Assembly (NCBI GenBank): GCA_003049465.1
Contig: PYSS01000115.1
Location: 59,524 to 123,523 of the forward strand
Length of the DNA stretch: 64,000 nucleotides
Direction of reading: 5' to 3'
From: Magnaporthiopsis rhizophila
Lineage: Eukaryota; Ascomycota; Sordariomycetes; Magnaporthales; Magnaporthaceae
Shown: positions 55,101 through 64,000 of the stretch, one piece after another
Numbering within the stretch: position 1 is the stretch's first letter
How the letters are laid out: every line of letters starts with the position of its first letter
Made by a program: the position numbers and the translations under genes
Notes under the pieces: model-generated
Told to the model about the DNA's origin: nothing
Database searches by the model: none
The model's input: the letters and a program-made list of their open reading frames with translations, nothing else

Positions 55101-57475
55101 CGCAAGGAGCAGGCCCTGTGGGCCGGGACTGAGACGCGTGCGCTCGAAATGACCATGGACGCGGCGGGCAGCCTGGACTCGATCTACTTCCGCCGGACGG
55201 ACGCGCTACAGCGGGCCCTGGGTCCCGACGAGGTCGTCGTGCGCGTCGAAGCCGCCGGTCTCAGCCACCGTGATCTAAGCCTCGTCACAGGCGCCATATC
55301 CTGGGAGGCGCCGGGCTTTGAAGGCGCGGGCGTCGTGGAGCGGTGCGGCGCCAACGTGGCGTCGCTGCAGGAGGGCGACAGGGTGATGTTTCTGGCCGCC
55401 AACGCCGAGGGCGGAAGCGCCCTCGCGACGCACAGGCGGATGCCGTCGTGGCTTGCCGCCCGAGTGCCGGCGCGAACCGAGACGGCCAGCGCGGCGAGCA
55501 TGCCGCTGGCCTACTCGCTCGCGGTGCTGGCCCTGTTCCGCACCGCCCGCCTCGGTGCCGGCGAGATCGTTCTGATCCACTCGGCGGCCGGCGCCCTGGG
55601 GCAGGCCTGTCTGGCCCTGGCACGACACGTCGGGGCCGACGTGTTCGTCACGGCCGGCACCGAAGCCAAGCGGGACTTTTTGCACGAGAGCTGCGGCCTC
55701 CCTAGGGATCGCATATTCTCCAGCCGGACGACCGAGTTCCGCGACCGCATCCTCGCGGCCACCGGCAACCGCGGCGTCGACGTCATCGTCAACTCTCTCG
55801 GCGGTGAGCTCACGACAGAGACGTGGACCGTGGCCGCGCCGCTAGGCCGCTTCATCGACGTTGGGAAAAAGGATGCGGTCAATAACAGCTTTCTGCCCAT
55901 GGGCCCTTTTAACCGGGGTGTCACGTATTCGGCCATTGATATCCGCGAGCTTTGCCGCCACCGGCCCGAGGAGATGAAGGCGATGTTCGCCGAGGTGGTC
56001 GAGCTGATTCGGAAGCGCGCGGCGCTACCCGTCAAGCCCGTCACTGTGCTTCCCCTGTCGGAGCTCTCCGCCGCTTTCCGCAGGATCAAGTCGAGTGAGG
56101 GCCCGGGCAAGGTGGTGGTGACACTCGCGCCTGAGGACCGCGTCGTGGCCGAGAGCGACCTGCGGCCCTCAGACGTGCAGCTGAAGGCGGACGCGACGTA
56201 CCTCGTCACAGGAGGCACGCGCGGCATCGGTCTCAATCTGGCGCGCTGGATGCTCGAGAACGGCGCGCTCAACGTCGTTGTCTTGGGCAGGAGCGGCGCG
56301 GCCGGCCCAGAGGTGCAGCGGCTGCTCAAGGACTACGAGGATCGCCACGATGTGGTGATACGCGCCCCTCCATGCGATGTAGGCTCGCTGGAGTCCCTCG
56401 AGGGCGTTCTCGAGTCCATCAAGGACCTGCCAGCGGTGTGTGGCGTCATCCACAGTGCCCTTCTTCTGAGTGTAAGTTTTGTTCTTCTTCCTCCGTGTCA
56501 TGGTCAAAGCCAGAAGCTGATGCTTTCCCCTCCCCCCCTAGGACGCACTTTTCGAGAATTCCACTTTCGAAAACTGGCAAATCGTCCAGAAGCCAAGGGT
56601 CGACGCTGCCTGGTACATGCATGAACTTCTGCCCAAGGACATGGACTTCTTCATCGGCCTGGGCTCGTTCCTTGGGGATACGGGCAATCCTGGGCAAGCC
56701 ATTTACGCCGGCACAGCGGTAAGCAGTTCCCGTTGTCGTAAGCCTCCAGGAGAGACGCCGAGGGGAAACGTCAAGTTGACTGATGGGTCGATACACACAC
56801 CAGGTCTTCTACCACGAGTTTGCCAAGTACCGCAGCGCCATGGGCCAGCACACGGTCTGCATCGCGCTTCCCGTGGTGCTGGACGTCGGCTACGTGGCCG
56901 ACAACAAGCTGGCCACCAACCTCCGTGACACCATCGGCGCCACGCTCACCATGCAGGACATACGCGCGCTGGTAAAGGGCGCTGTGGCGGGCGCAGGGGC
57001 AAGGGGAATGGCCCTCTACCCGGACCACAAGGCGCTCGCGTACAGCATGTACATCGAGGGCGTCCGGATGCGCGACTCGGGGCCCTGGAAGTACTTCCAC
57101 CCGGTCCTGACCTACGAGTGGATCAAAGAGGAGCGGCAGCGGCGCGCCAAGAGCGGTGCGGCCGGGGCCGCGAGCGTGGGCGGCGGAGCTGACGCGTACT
57201 CGTCAGGCTCGTGGGCCACAGCCGACGACCCGCTCGCCGGCCTGACGGAGGCCCTCGTCTCCAAGGTCTCGGCAATGACCATGATGGATCGGAGCGAGGT
57301 CAGCCCGGACACGCCGCTGGCGGCCTTCAGCCTCGACTCTCTGGTGTCGGTTGAGCTACGCAACTGGATCCGCAGGGAGACGGCCGTGGACCTGCCTCTG
57401 AGCGGCATCATGCAGGCTGAGAGCTTGCGGGCAATGGCGACCGAGATTCTGGCGCAAAGAGCGAAGGCGGAGTGA
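49160..57475 (+). CDS. Highly reducing polyketide synthase, KS-AT-DH-MT-ER-KR-ACP
   Basis: Eight exons: 49160-49812, 49892-50188, 50304-about 50426, 50473-50666, 50751-51204, 51281-56471, 56542-56718 and 56804-57475; about 2,586 aa. KS has DAACASS (Cys about 176), EGHGTGT (about 308) and SNFGH (about 349). AT has GQGAQ and GHSSGEIAAAYAAG (about 653). DH has DHAVADAVIFP (His about 1006) and PPTLDGF (Asp about 1196). C-MT has LEIGAGTGGTTLP (about 1473). ER has FEGAGVVERCG and AAGALGQA (about 2011). KR has TGGTRGIGLNLA (about 2205) and YAGTA. ACP has FSLDSL with Ser near 2540. There is no TE, R or terminal C domain, so release is in trans. It should make a reduced, C-methylated linear chain. The join of exons 3 and 4 is problematic: the simple donor after SNFGH (50404) does not keep frame, and the in-frame alternative (donor 50427) inserts VCMTVILPH. 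KR lacks the usual Asn after Tyr. Confidence 0.92.
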
Positions 57476-59396
57476 GGCTGTCGTTGTCAATTTGTAGGAT
57501 TTCAATGGATGCAAATTCGGGGTTTTCGCTTAAGGAGAAACATCGCGCTCAATGGCACAGTGGGTATCTGCCGCGCTAGGCGGCGCAAGAATACAGCGGA
57601 TACGCCACTAACCGGGCACCCAGCTGTCTTCAAATCGCGCACGTGCATTTGTGCTTGTATGCATTCGCGCAATGTCAAATGATCGCGCATCCGCAAATTG
57701 CAAGTGCGCAGACGCTGCTATCATCGCAAAGCAAAGATGCACCGATTCAACACCTTGTGCCACCTGTGACACTGGCGGACACTTATAACCTGGGTCAGAG
57801 AGCGGCAGACAGCTGTTGACACTGGCGAGCGGGTAGGTAGGTATCCAAACGACTGCCGGGTTTCTTGTTAACCTCGTCTTCGCGGCAGCACCACTGCTGA
57901 GTCTTAAAGCCCACTTTGTCAAGGCTGACGGTCCGGCGCGTACAAGGCAGGTGTCGCCAATCTCGGCACCGTGCTAGGTACTCGCTGCATTTGTATCTCT
58001 CGCTGTGTTGGCAACACCAAGCATAGGTCCCCGTTTGACCCGCATCCCCTCCAATACGTCTTCCCTCCCATCTATCTGCCGCCGTTCCAAGTCCACACTT
58101 CGTCGGCTCCGGCAGCCGGGCATGGTTGGCGTGCACAATTTGCGCCATCAGAGTATCTTGCGCCGTCGCGTTGCGCTCGTCCCCAATATGATCATCGTCG
58201 CCGTCTGGTGTCGGAGGTAGCTGCGACGACACTGGAGGAGATCCTCTCCCTAGCGCGGCCCGGAACTTGGGCGTGACCATATGGAGTGACGCCTGTCTCC
58301 CATCCATAGGCCCTTCCTCCACGACAGCAACATACTTGCCCAGCAGTGCTTGGCAGCCCTCTGCGGTAGCTGCGTCAGACGCGACATCATGCAATGTGAT
58401 GGATATTTCCTTAGATGCCGACAGCACAAGTCCACTGTGTCTTGGCCTGGGAAAGCTCCGCACACACCCGCAGGGCAAAGACAAATCTCGACCGACGGGC
58501 AATGGAATTCTCAGTCGAGCCAGGGGACCGATCGCTGTGCTATCTGCCCAATCCGCATATAGACTCCCCAACGCGAACGAACGAGAGCTGGAGACGTCGG
58601 GTGTTGATGGAGCTAATCCCCGGCAGGACTGCTTTCTTCCCCCTCCTCTGCTCGACGCACCAAGCGCTCGCTCCTGCTTTTTCAAACCGCTCCCTCCGCC
58701 CCGCAAGACACCGTGACAGGAACCTTCTGCTTGCCAGCTGTAGGTGGGCTAGGGCTGCCCGTCGCTTCTCTTCGTGCCAGATGTGGAAGGACCAGATTGG
58801 GGACGGCAGGAGAGTGGACCAGTGGGCTCGATGGCTCGTGAGGAAGGAGGGACGGGAGTCTCCCCTTTGGGATCCAATGGTGACTGCCCTCCTCCAGTCT
58901 GCAGAGCGTCCATTGCCCAGAGGGTAAGGACGTTCAGCACAGTGCTCCTTCCTCGACTGAGTGGCCTGCATGGTGGCTGACGCCCTGATACGCTGCGGCC
59001 GAGACGCTAGCAGTCGGGAAAGAAGCCGCCCACCAAAGGGATGCATGGAGGAAGGAACAGGACGACACAACAGGACCGGGAAGGAGATAGGAAAGGAAGG
59101 CAGGGACTGTCAAGCGGCTCGCCAGGCAGCAGGGAATTCGAGAGCGTTCGGCCGAGGGAAGTGACGATGCCACGGCACAGGCAAGAGGAAGGCACGTTGG
59201 TGGTTCTGCAGAGGCAGGAACCTTCAATGTGCGCAGAAGGGAGCAAGATAAAAAGGTGTCCCCTCCCGGCCTTTCGTGGATCAAGAACCTCAAATCCTTC
59301 CATGGTGTTCACTCCTCACTTCCAACCAACAGACTGCCACAGAAACAACTCCACTGCGTCCAGGCTCCACCTCAGACTCTCTTCACAATCGGCAAG
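57476..59396. other. Intergenic region right of the PKS
   Basis: No supported gene. A long open minus frame (57795-58706, about 300 codons) begins on TTG, not ATG, and shows no motif; a small part (58300-58420, SKEISITLHDVASDAA) is protein-like, so a degraded or spliced gene is possible. A GGTAGGTAGGTATCC motif is at 57833-57847. Confidence 0.4.
59247..59256 (+). promoter_or_regulatory. TATA-like element
   Basis: GATAAAAAGG lies about 150 bp before the ATG at 59397, the same spacing as at 4612 and 25477. Confidence 0.35.
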
Positions 59397-59771
59397 ATGC
59401 AGTTCACTCTCGCGACCGTCGCCAGCTTCGCCGCTGCCGCCTTGGCCGGTCCCCTGGCCGACTTCGAGGGCGACTTCACCTTCTTCAAGCCTGCTGTCGG
59501 CGCCTGCGGCAACACCAACAGCGATAGCGATCTCATCGTGTCCATCTCGACGGCCCTTTTCGACGCCGAGGCTCGCGATGGCAACCCCAACAAGAACACC
59601 CTCTGCGGCCGCTCCATCATTGCCCGCCACGGCGGCAAGGAGGTCCGCGTCACCGTCGCCGATCGATGCGTCGGCTGCGCCACCCACGACCTCGACCTCA
59701 GCGTCGCCGCCTACAACCAGATCGCCGACCCCAACGCCGGCCGCGTCAGGGGCATCTGGACCTGGGCCTAG
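59397..59771 (+). CDS. Secreted DPBB (barwin/expansin-like) protein
   Basis: Single exon, 124 aa. The signal peptide is MQFTLATVASFAAAALAGP. The mature protein is one double-psi beta-barrel: GDFTFFKPAVGACG near the start, ISTALFD, NTLCGRSIIARH, VTVADRCVGCATHDLDLS, AAYNQIAD and RGIWTW at the end. The Cys spacing and the DRCxGC...LDLS block match RlpA-like/expansin-like and cerato-platanin-adjacent DPBB proteins of fungi. The Asp in the VADRC region is the usual active-site-equivalent position. There is no second (CBM63) domain, so it is not a full expansin. It probably binds or loosens cell-wall polysaccharide outside the cell, or acts as a small effector. It lies 1 kb before a secreted GH5 in the same direction, suggesting a wall-related pair. 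Confidence 0.9.
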   Translation: MQFTLATVASFAAAALAGPLADFEGDFTFFKPAVGACGNTNSDSDLIVSISTALFDAEARDGNPNKNTLCGRSIIARHGGKEVRVTVADRCVGCATHDLDLSVAAYNQIADPNAGRVRGIWTWA

Positions 59772-60803
59772 GCGCATTTCGCGTCCGCCTCGGTTTGGGA
59801 AGCACGTCTTTGGGGGAACAAAGAGCGTCTTCTTCTGCCTTTGACTCGAGACTTGTCGTGAGCGTTTACCCTCGCCCTGTCGTCGGGTGCACGCCTCCCC
59901 AGTATCTCTCTTGTAGATGACTGACCGAGACAAAGTGTCTTTACAAAGAACACCGACTGGACGTCGCTCATTGCTACTCATGCCCGGAGGCGCACCTGGC
60001 AGGTTTCTTGGGGCCGAAGCATACCTTTTCCTGATGGAACAGCCAAGAACGAAACACGGTCGATATGCTTTCTAGATTTTTCGTCGCTCTAGATACGTTT
60101 TACAGCATGGAGGTCTCGTGTGGGAATCTTCGACTAGATCGGATGACCTCGAGATCTACCAACATGGTCTATTTAACCTGCAATATATGCTCACGCTTTG
60201 GTCGCTGCTCCATCCGCATTTGCCTGCAAGTTTGAACCAGGGCAATGGACGCTTTGCAGACTGGATGGCAGCCACTTTCAACCAGCCGCTTGCACCGGAG
60301 ATTTTTCCCTGTCTATCCTCGCCGACCATTGGCCCGGTGAGCGACCTTGACCTTGTCGGGACAAGATGGAAGATGCCACCCCGCTGTTGTCTCCATTTTT
60401 TCTGGTCCGTCAATTGCTTCCCGTCATTCGCCCTGCCGTCACTGGTGCTCATTCCCGTTCACGTATCCATCCATTCCTGGGCACTATTTGGTAGTGGTGC
60501 CGACTAGATCCGCCTTCCAACCCGGTGATGAAAATGCGTCATCGGGTCGGCCGTCTGAACAATACGGGCTGCGACTTTCCGAGGCGTAGACGGGCGCCGC
60601 ATATTGGACGGTCGATAGCGTCGCGTACAGGCGCCAGGGTAACCCTGTTTTCAGCTAAAGTTCAGGTGCAGCACTGAAACTCTATGAGTCGGGACTTTCC
60701 GAGAATCTGGGTCTTGCACTCAAATAGCAGCCATTCTCTGCCAAAAGGGGCGGATGATGGTCGTTTTCCAGATCTTCCCCTATTTACGTGCTGGTATCAC
60801 ACG
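59772..60803. other. Intergenic/promoter region upstream of GH5
   Basis: No gene is recognised. The frame of the GH5 is open back to an ATG at 60684, which I consider leader because the signal peptide starts at 60804. Confidence 0.5.
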
Positions 60804-62338
60804 ATGCGCTTGCGTTCCATGCTTGGCGGCACTCTCGCCGTAGGGCTGGCCAGTTTTGGCGACGGTGCCTTGGCGGCCTCGTTCCCGGACGGACCCTTCA
60901 CCACGTCGGGCAGATGGATCGTGGGCAAGAGCGGCTCCAACCTCAACTTTGCGGGCGTCAACTGGCCGGGCGCCGGCGAGGCCATGATTCCCGAGGGCCT
61001 CCAGTACCAGTCGGTAGCGTCCATCGTGTCGCGCGTCAAGAGCCTGGGCATGAACGCCATCCGCCTGACCTACGCGACCGAGATGGTAGACCAAATCTTT
61101 GGCGCCGGGGCCGGGCCCGGGGCCGACGTCACCTTGGACAAGGCGCTGGGCGCTGCTCTGGGGTCCGAGAACGGCACGGCGGTCTTGAAGCGCGTCATGG
61201 CCAAAAACCCGGGTTTCAACGAGGGCACGACGAGACTGCAGGTGTTTGATGCGGTTGCTGCCGAGTGCGCAAAGCAAGGGGTCTACGTCGTGCTCGACAA
61301 CCACGTCTCCAAGGCGCAATGGTGCTGCACGCCCCTGGACGGCAACTCGTGGTGGGGAGATAGCTTCTTCTCGACCGCCAACTGGACGCGAGGGCTGTCC
61401 TATATGGCGAACCATGTAGGTCGTCCGCTCACTCCACCCGTACGGCACATTCAAACCCCGGGCAACGAAAAAGCTCCTCTCTGACTGCAAGTACCCAGAC
61501 CAAATCCTGGCCCAACCTGCTGGCCATGTCGCTGCGCAACGAGTTGCGCCAGCCGTTTACGAACACGACGCTCTACCGCACCTCGTACAACTGGGAGACG
61601 TGGTACGCGCGCACCAAGGAAGGCGTCGCGGGGATACACAAGGAGAATCCGGACGCCCTGGTCTTCCTCTCGGGCCTCGAATCGGACACGAACCTGCAGC
61701 CCGTGGTGCGTGGCGACGCGCTCTTCCCAGGCTCGGCCCGCTTCTCCGTGGCCGACTTTTCCGGCGGCGCCGGCGAGAACAAGATCGCGCTCGAGCTGCA
61801 CAGCTACTCCAACGTCATCAACAAGTACCAGGCCGACAACTGCACGGCGCTGCGGGCGGCGCTGCGCGACGGCGGCTTCGAGGCGCTGCTGTCCAACTCG
61901 ACCGATGTCAAGAACCGGCTCCCCGTCCTGCTGACCGAGTTCGGCTGGGCGCAGCAGGAAGAGATGGAGTGGGACGCGGCGTACGCCACGTGCCTGCGCG
62001 GCTTCTTGCGCGAGACGGGCGCCGGCTGGACGATCTGGGTCCTGGCCGGCAGCTACTACACGCGCGAGGGGAAGCAGGACGGCGACGAGCCCTGGGGCCT
62101 GCTCAACCACGACTGGTCCGACTGGAGGGCGCCCCGCGCGCGCGTCGAGGCGGATTTGATGCCGTTGGTGAAGGACACGCTGGCTTTTACGGCGTCTCCA
62201 TCTTCGGGGACAGGCGGCGGCGGCGGCAACAACAATGGGACAAAACCCAAGTCTGCTGCTGTTTGTGGCCCGCGGCCGGCGGTGTTACCCGGTCTGGTTG
62301 GAGCGGCGGGCTTTGCCATCGCATTCTTGCTGTTTTGA
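60804..62338 (+). CDS. Glycoside hydrolase family 5 (cellulase-type), secreted, probably GPI-anchored
   Basis: Exons 60804-61415 and 61499-62338 with an 83-nt intron (GTAGGT...CCCAG, phase 0) give 483 aa. The signal peptide is MRLRSMLGGTLAVGLASFGDGALA. GH5 landmarks are NFAGVNWPGAGEAM, NAIRLTYATEM, VVLDNHVS, then AMSLRNELRQP, which carries the acid/base Glu in the N-E pair (about 219), IALELHSYSN and LLTEFGW with the nucleophile Glu (about 355). The C-terminus has a Gly/Asn spacer (GTGGGGGNNNGTKP) and ends in a hydrophobic tail (PGLVGAAGFAIAFLLF), typical of GPI attachment. It likely cleaves beta-glucan or a related glycan at the outer wall or membrane; specificity is not readable. An in-frame ATG at 60684 would add 40 residues and hide the signal peptide, so I prefer 60804. 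Confidence 0.92.
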
Positions 62339-62938
62339 GGGGATGCTTTAGAATCTTGGGCTCAGGGACTTGGATATGGATGCGATATCGGGAGCCTGGT
62401 TTCTACCTAGTACCTAGATTTGCATGCACCAGCTTCCGACGTGTGGAGAAGCATAACTCACACTCTTCCGTCTCGTGCCGGGGCGCCGCCTGCTGTGCCT
62501 GCCCGCTCGGAGCGGGGAAACTTCAAGGATGTTTTATGTGTGTCATCTGCAGAGTACATATCAGCACCATGCGACGAAAGCGACACCGCTTGCCGCGATT
62601 GGCCCGCTTCTTGTCATGAAATTGATCATCTCCAGGCAGGGTCCCACCGGAAGTCCCCCGCGATCCCACTGGACCTAGGATACTTGCATGCGGGGAAAAT
62701 GCCCGTCGCTCCGAGTGTCGCGGCAGACGGCCATGGGTTGAGGGGTATTCCCTTCAGGGAGAATGAAGCCGAACCCCGACCCGCAAAGGAACATAATGCC
62801 GTCGAGTTCAAGTAACCCCTACTTCTCCGCTACCGGTGATGGCGGTGGCTTTTCCGTTGGACCATCCAATTGGTTCTGTCGTTTGCGAATAGTCGGGACT
62901 TTTCTCAGTGTACCAACCACGTCATCTGTAAAAACAAA
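62339..62938. other. Intergenic/promoter region
   Basis: 600 bp without a supported gene. A CTACCTAGTACCTAG motif occurs at 62404-62418. Confidence 0.5.
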
Positions 62939-64000
62939 ATGGAACGGCCATTCAAAAAGGTTCGTGCCCCCAACATGCATGATTCCTACCGAGAGCTGAC
63001 AAACGCCCACCACCAGGTCATCATCGTCGGCGCCGGCCCCGCGGGGCTGCTGCTGGCCCTCATGCTCTCGCAGCGCGGCATCCCCGTGCACCTGCTCGAG
63101 GCCGAGGACAAGCTGGACGGGCAGCCCCGGGCGGCGCACTACATCGCACCGGCCCTGCCGGACCTCGACCGCGCGGGGGTGCTGGCCGAGGTCAAGAAGC
63201 GAGGCATCATCATCACCGATGTCAACTACCGCTACGCCGTGCCCGTCGGCTCGGCCGAAGAGTCTCAACCGGGCACGGGGTTCACGCGCCTGGCCGTCAT
63301 GGACGGCAACGCCATCCGCGACGTTGACGGGTTCGATTACCGCTCGCACTGCCTGCCGCTGCAGGACCTGTGCTCGCTCATGCTCGAGCTGTTTGTCGAC
63401 AGGCATGGCGGCCAGGTCAGCTGGCGGCACCGGGTTCTGCGGGCCGGGCAGGAGGAGGACGGTACAAAGGCGTGGGTGGATGTCGAGACGCCAGAAGGCG
63501 AGAGGCGGATCGAGGGCGACTATGTGGTCGGGTGCGACGGCGCCGGCAGCCAGGTGCGGCGGTCGCTGTTCGGGTCCGAGTTCCCCGGCTTCACGTGGGA
63601 GAAGCAGATCGTGGCGACGAATACGTACTACGACTTTGCGAAATATGGGTTTGGCGACGTGTCCATCAACGTACATCCCAACAACTATTACGTACGTACG
63701 CTGGGGAGTCACTGCCTTCCTAAAGCCTTGGTGGCTGGAAAACTGACGTGCCTGGATCAACAACAGCTCGCTGGCAAGCTGAACGACAAGGGCCTATACC
63801 GGATAACATATGGCGAAAAGTCGGGATTGACGACCGAGGAGATGCGGGCACGTCTGCCGGCGAGGTTCGAGGAGTTCCTGCCTGGCCACCCCAAGCCGGA
63901 CCAGTACAAGGTCATCAACTTTTCGCCGTACAAGATGCATCGTGGGTTTCCTCTTTCTCTGCCTCCTCACCCGCTCTCTTACCCCTGAAACTGACACTCC
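62939..64000 (+). CDS. FAD-dependent aromatic hydroxylase-type monooxygenase (3' end outside window)
   Basis: Partial gene. Exon 1, 62939-62959 (MERPFKK), is joined by a 57-nt intron (GTTCGT, CTGAC, CCAG) to 63017-63691. A 75-nt intron (GTACGT, CTGAC, ACAG) leads to 63767-63941, and a third intron starting GTGGGT runs off the end. The spliced N-terminus reads MERPFKKVIIVGAGPAGLL, putting the FAD motif GAGPAG at the very start, as usual. Further landmarks are HLLEAEDKLDGQPRA, SHCLPLQDL, VVGCDGAGSQVRRSL (the DG motif of the PHBH/phenol 2-monooxygenase fold) and YRITYGEKSGL. Such enzymes hydroxylate aromatic or polyketide substrates with NADPH and O2. Both full introns are multiples of 3 without stops, so unspliced reading is possible but less likely. 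It lies 5.5 kb beyond the PKS, so cluster membership is uncertain. Confidence 0.88.

Larger units (their letters stand above)
38089..57475. other. Probable polyketide / NRPS-like biosynthetic gene cluster
   Basis: Five adjacent genes: C-A NRPS-like (38089-41265), RTA1 (42160-43589), P450 (44359-46254) and MDR reductase (46710-47789) on minus, and the HR-PKS (49160-57475) on plus. The MDR and PKS genes share a 1.4-kb divergent promoter. Core synthase, modular partner, oxygenase and reductase next to each other is the usual form of a fungal cluster. Boundaries are uncertain: flanking genes on the left (HeLo-like) and right (secreted wall enzymes) look unrelated, and the FAD monooxygenase at 62.9 kb could be an outlying member. 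Confidence 0.8.

Noticed and set aside
57795..58706. About 300-codon minus-strand frame right of the PKS, considered as a cluster regulator
   Set aside because: It has no ATG at the start and no Zn2Cys6, bZIP or other DNA-binding motif; too weak to annotate.
1..64000. CRISPR arrays, prokaryotic operons, phage or plasmid features
   Set aside because: Spliced genes and fungal domain content show a eukaryotic nuclear sequence; no regularly spaced repeat array was seen.

Overview
The window is nuclear DNA of a filamentous ascomycete (Pezizomycotina, probably a Sordariomycete). The evidence is GC-rich coding sequence, introns of about 45-135 nt with GT...AG ends and CTNAC/CTAAT-type branch sites, a dispersed 5S rRNA gene, a WHITE-type (NBD-TMD)2 ABC transporter, RTA1, CBM18, WSC and HET-type domains, and a highly reducing polyketide synthase. 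Species cannot be named from this alone. The assembly shows artefacts: a single N inside a 60-nt poly-T at 18809, and a single N at 26475 between two identical 50-bp copies.

Layout. 1.2-3.6 kb: a multi-pass membrane protein and a 127-aa orphan, both minus. 4.8-12.9 kb: a very large cell-wall/mucin-like gene (signal peptide, Crh-type GH16, CBM18, thousands of bases of Ser/Thr/Ala coding, WSC, Cys-rich tail). It is interrupted by one in-frame stop in the GH16 catalytic region and six reading-frame changes. 14.2-24.9 kb: ordinary metabolic and transport genes, namely a zinc-independent MDR oxidoreductase, allantoinase and an ABCG/PDR-like transporter. 25.6 kb: an 87-aa cysteine-rich secreted protein. 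26-34 kb: a gene-poor, repeat-bearing stretch with a 5S rRNA gene, a truncated 5S copy, a dispersed repeat pair, a 33-bp minisatellite, a decayed HET-domain fragment, and one intact-looking membrane-protein gene whose short exons were created by tandem exon-intron duplication. 34-37 kb: an ApaH/Ppn2-like metallophosphatase and a HeLo-like-N plus transmembrane protein.

38.1-57.5 kb: a probable secondary-metabolite cluster. On the minus strand are a free-standing NRPS-like C-A enzyme, an RTA1-family 7-TM protein, a cytochrome P450 and a zinc-independent MDR reductase. Divergent on the plus strand is a KS-AT-DH-MT-ER-KR-ACP highly reducing PKS. The likely division of labour is that the PKS builds a reduced, C-methylated chain, the C-A protein supplies or couples an amino or carboxylic acid in trans, the P450 and MDR enzyme tailor the product, and RTA1 handles membrane stress or export. 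No release domain (TE, R or terminal C), no PCP for the C-A protein and no pathway regulator were seen inside the cluster.

59.4-64 kb: secreted and oxidative enzymes: a DPBB (expansin/barwin-like) protein, a GPI-type GH5 glycosidase, and the 5' part of an FAD aromatic hydroxylase-type monooxygenase cut by the window end.

All functions are read from motifs by eye. No similarity search was run.
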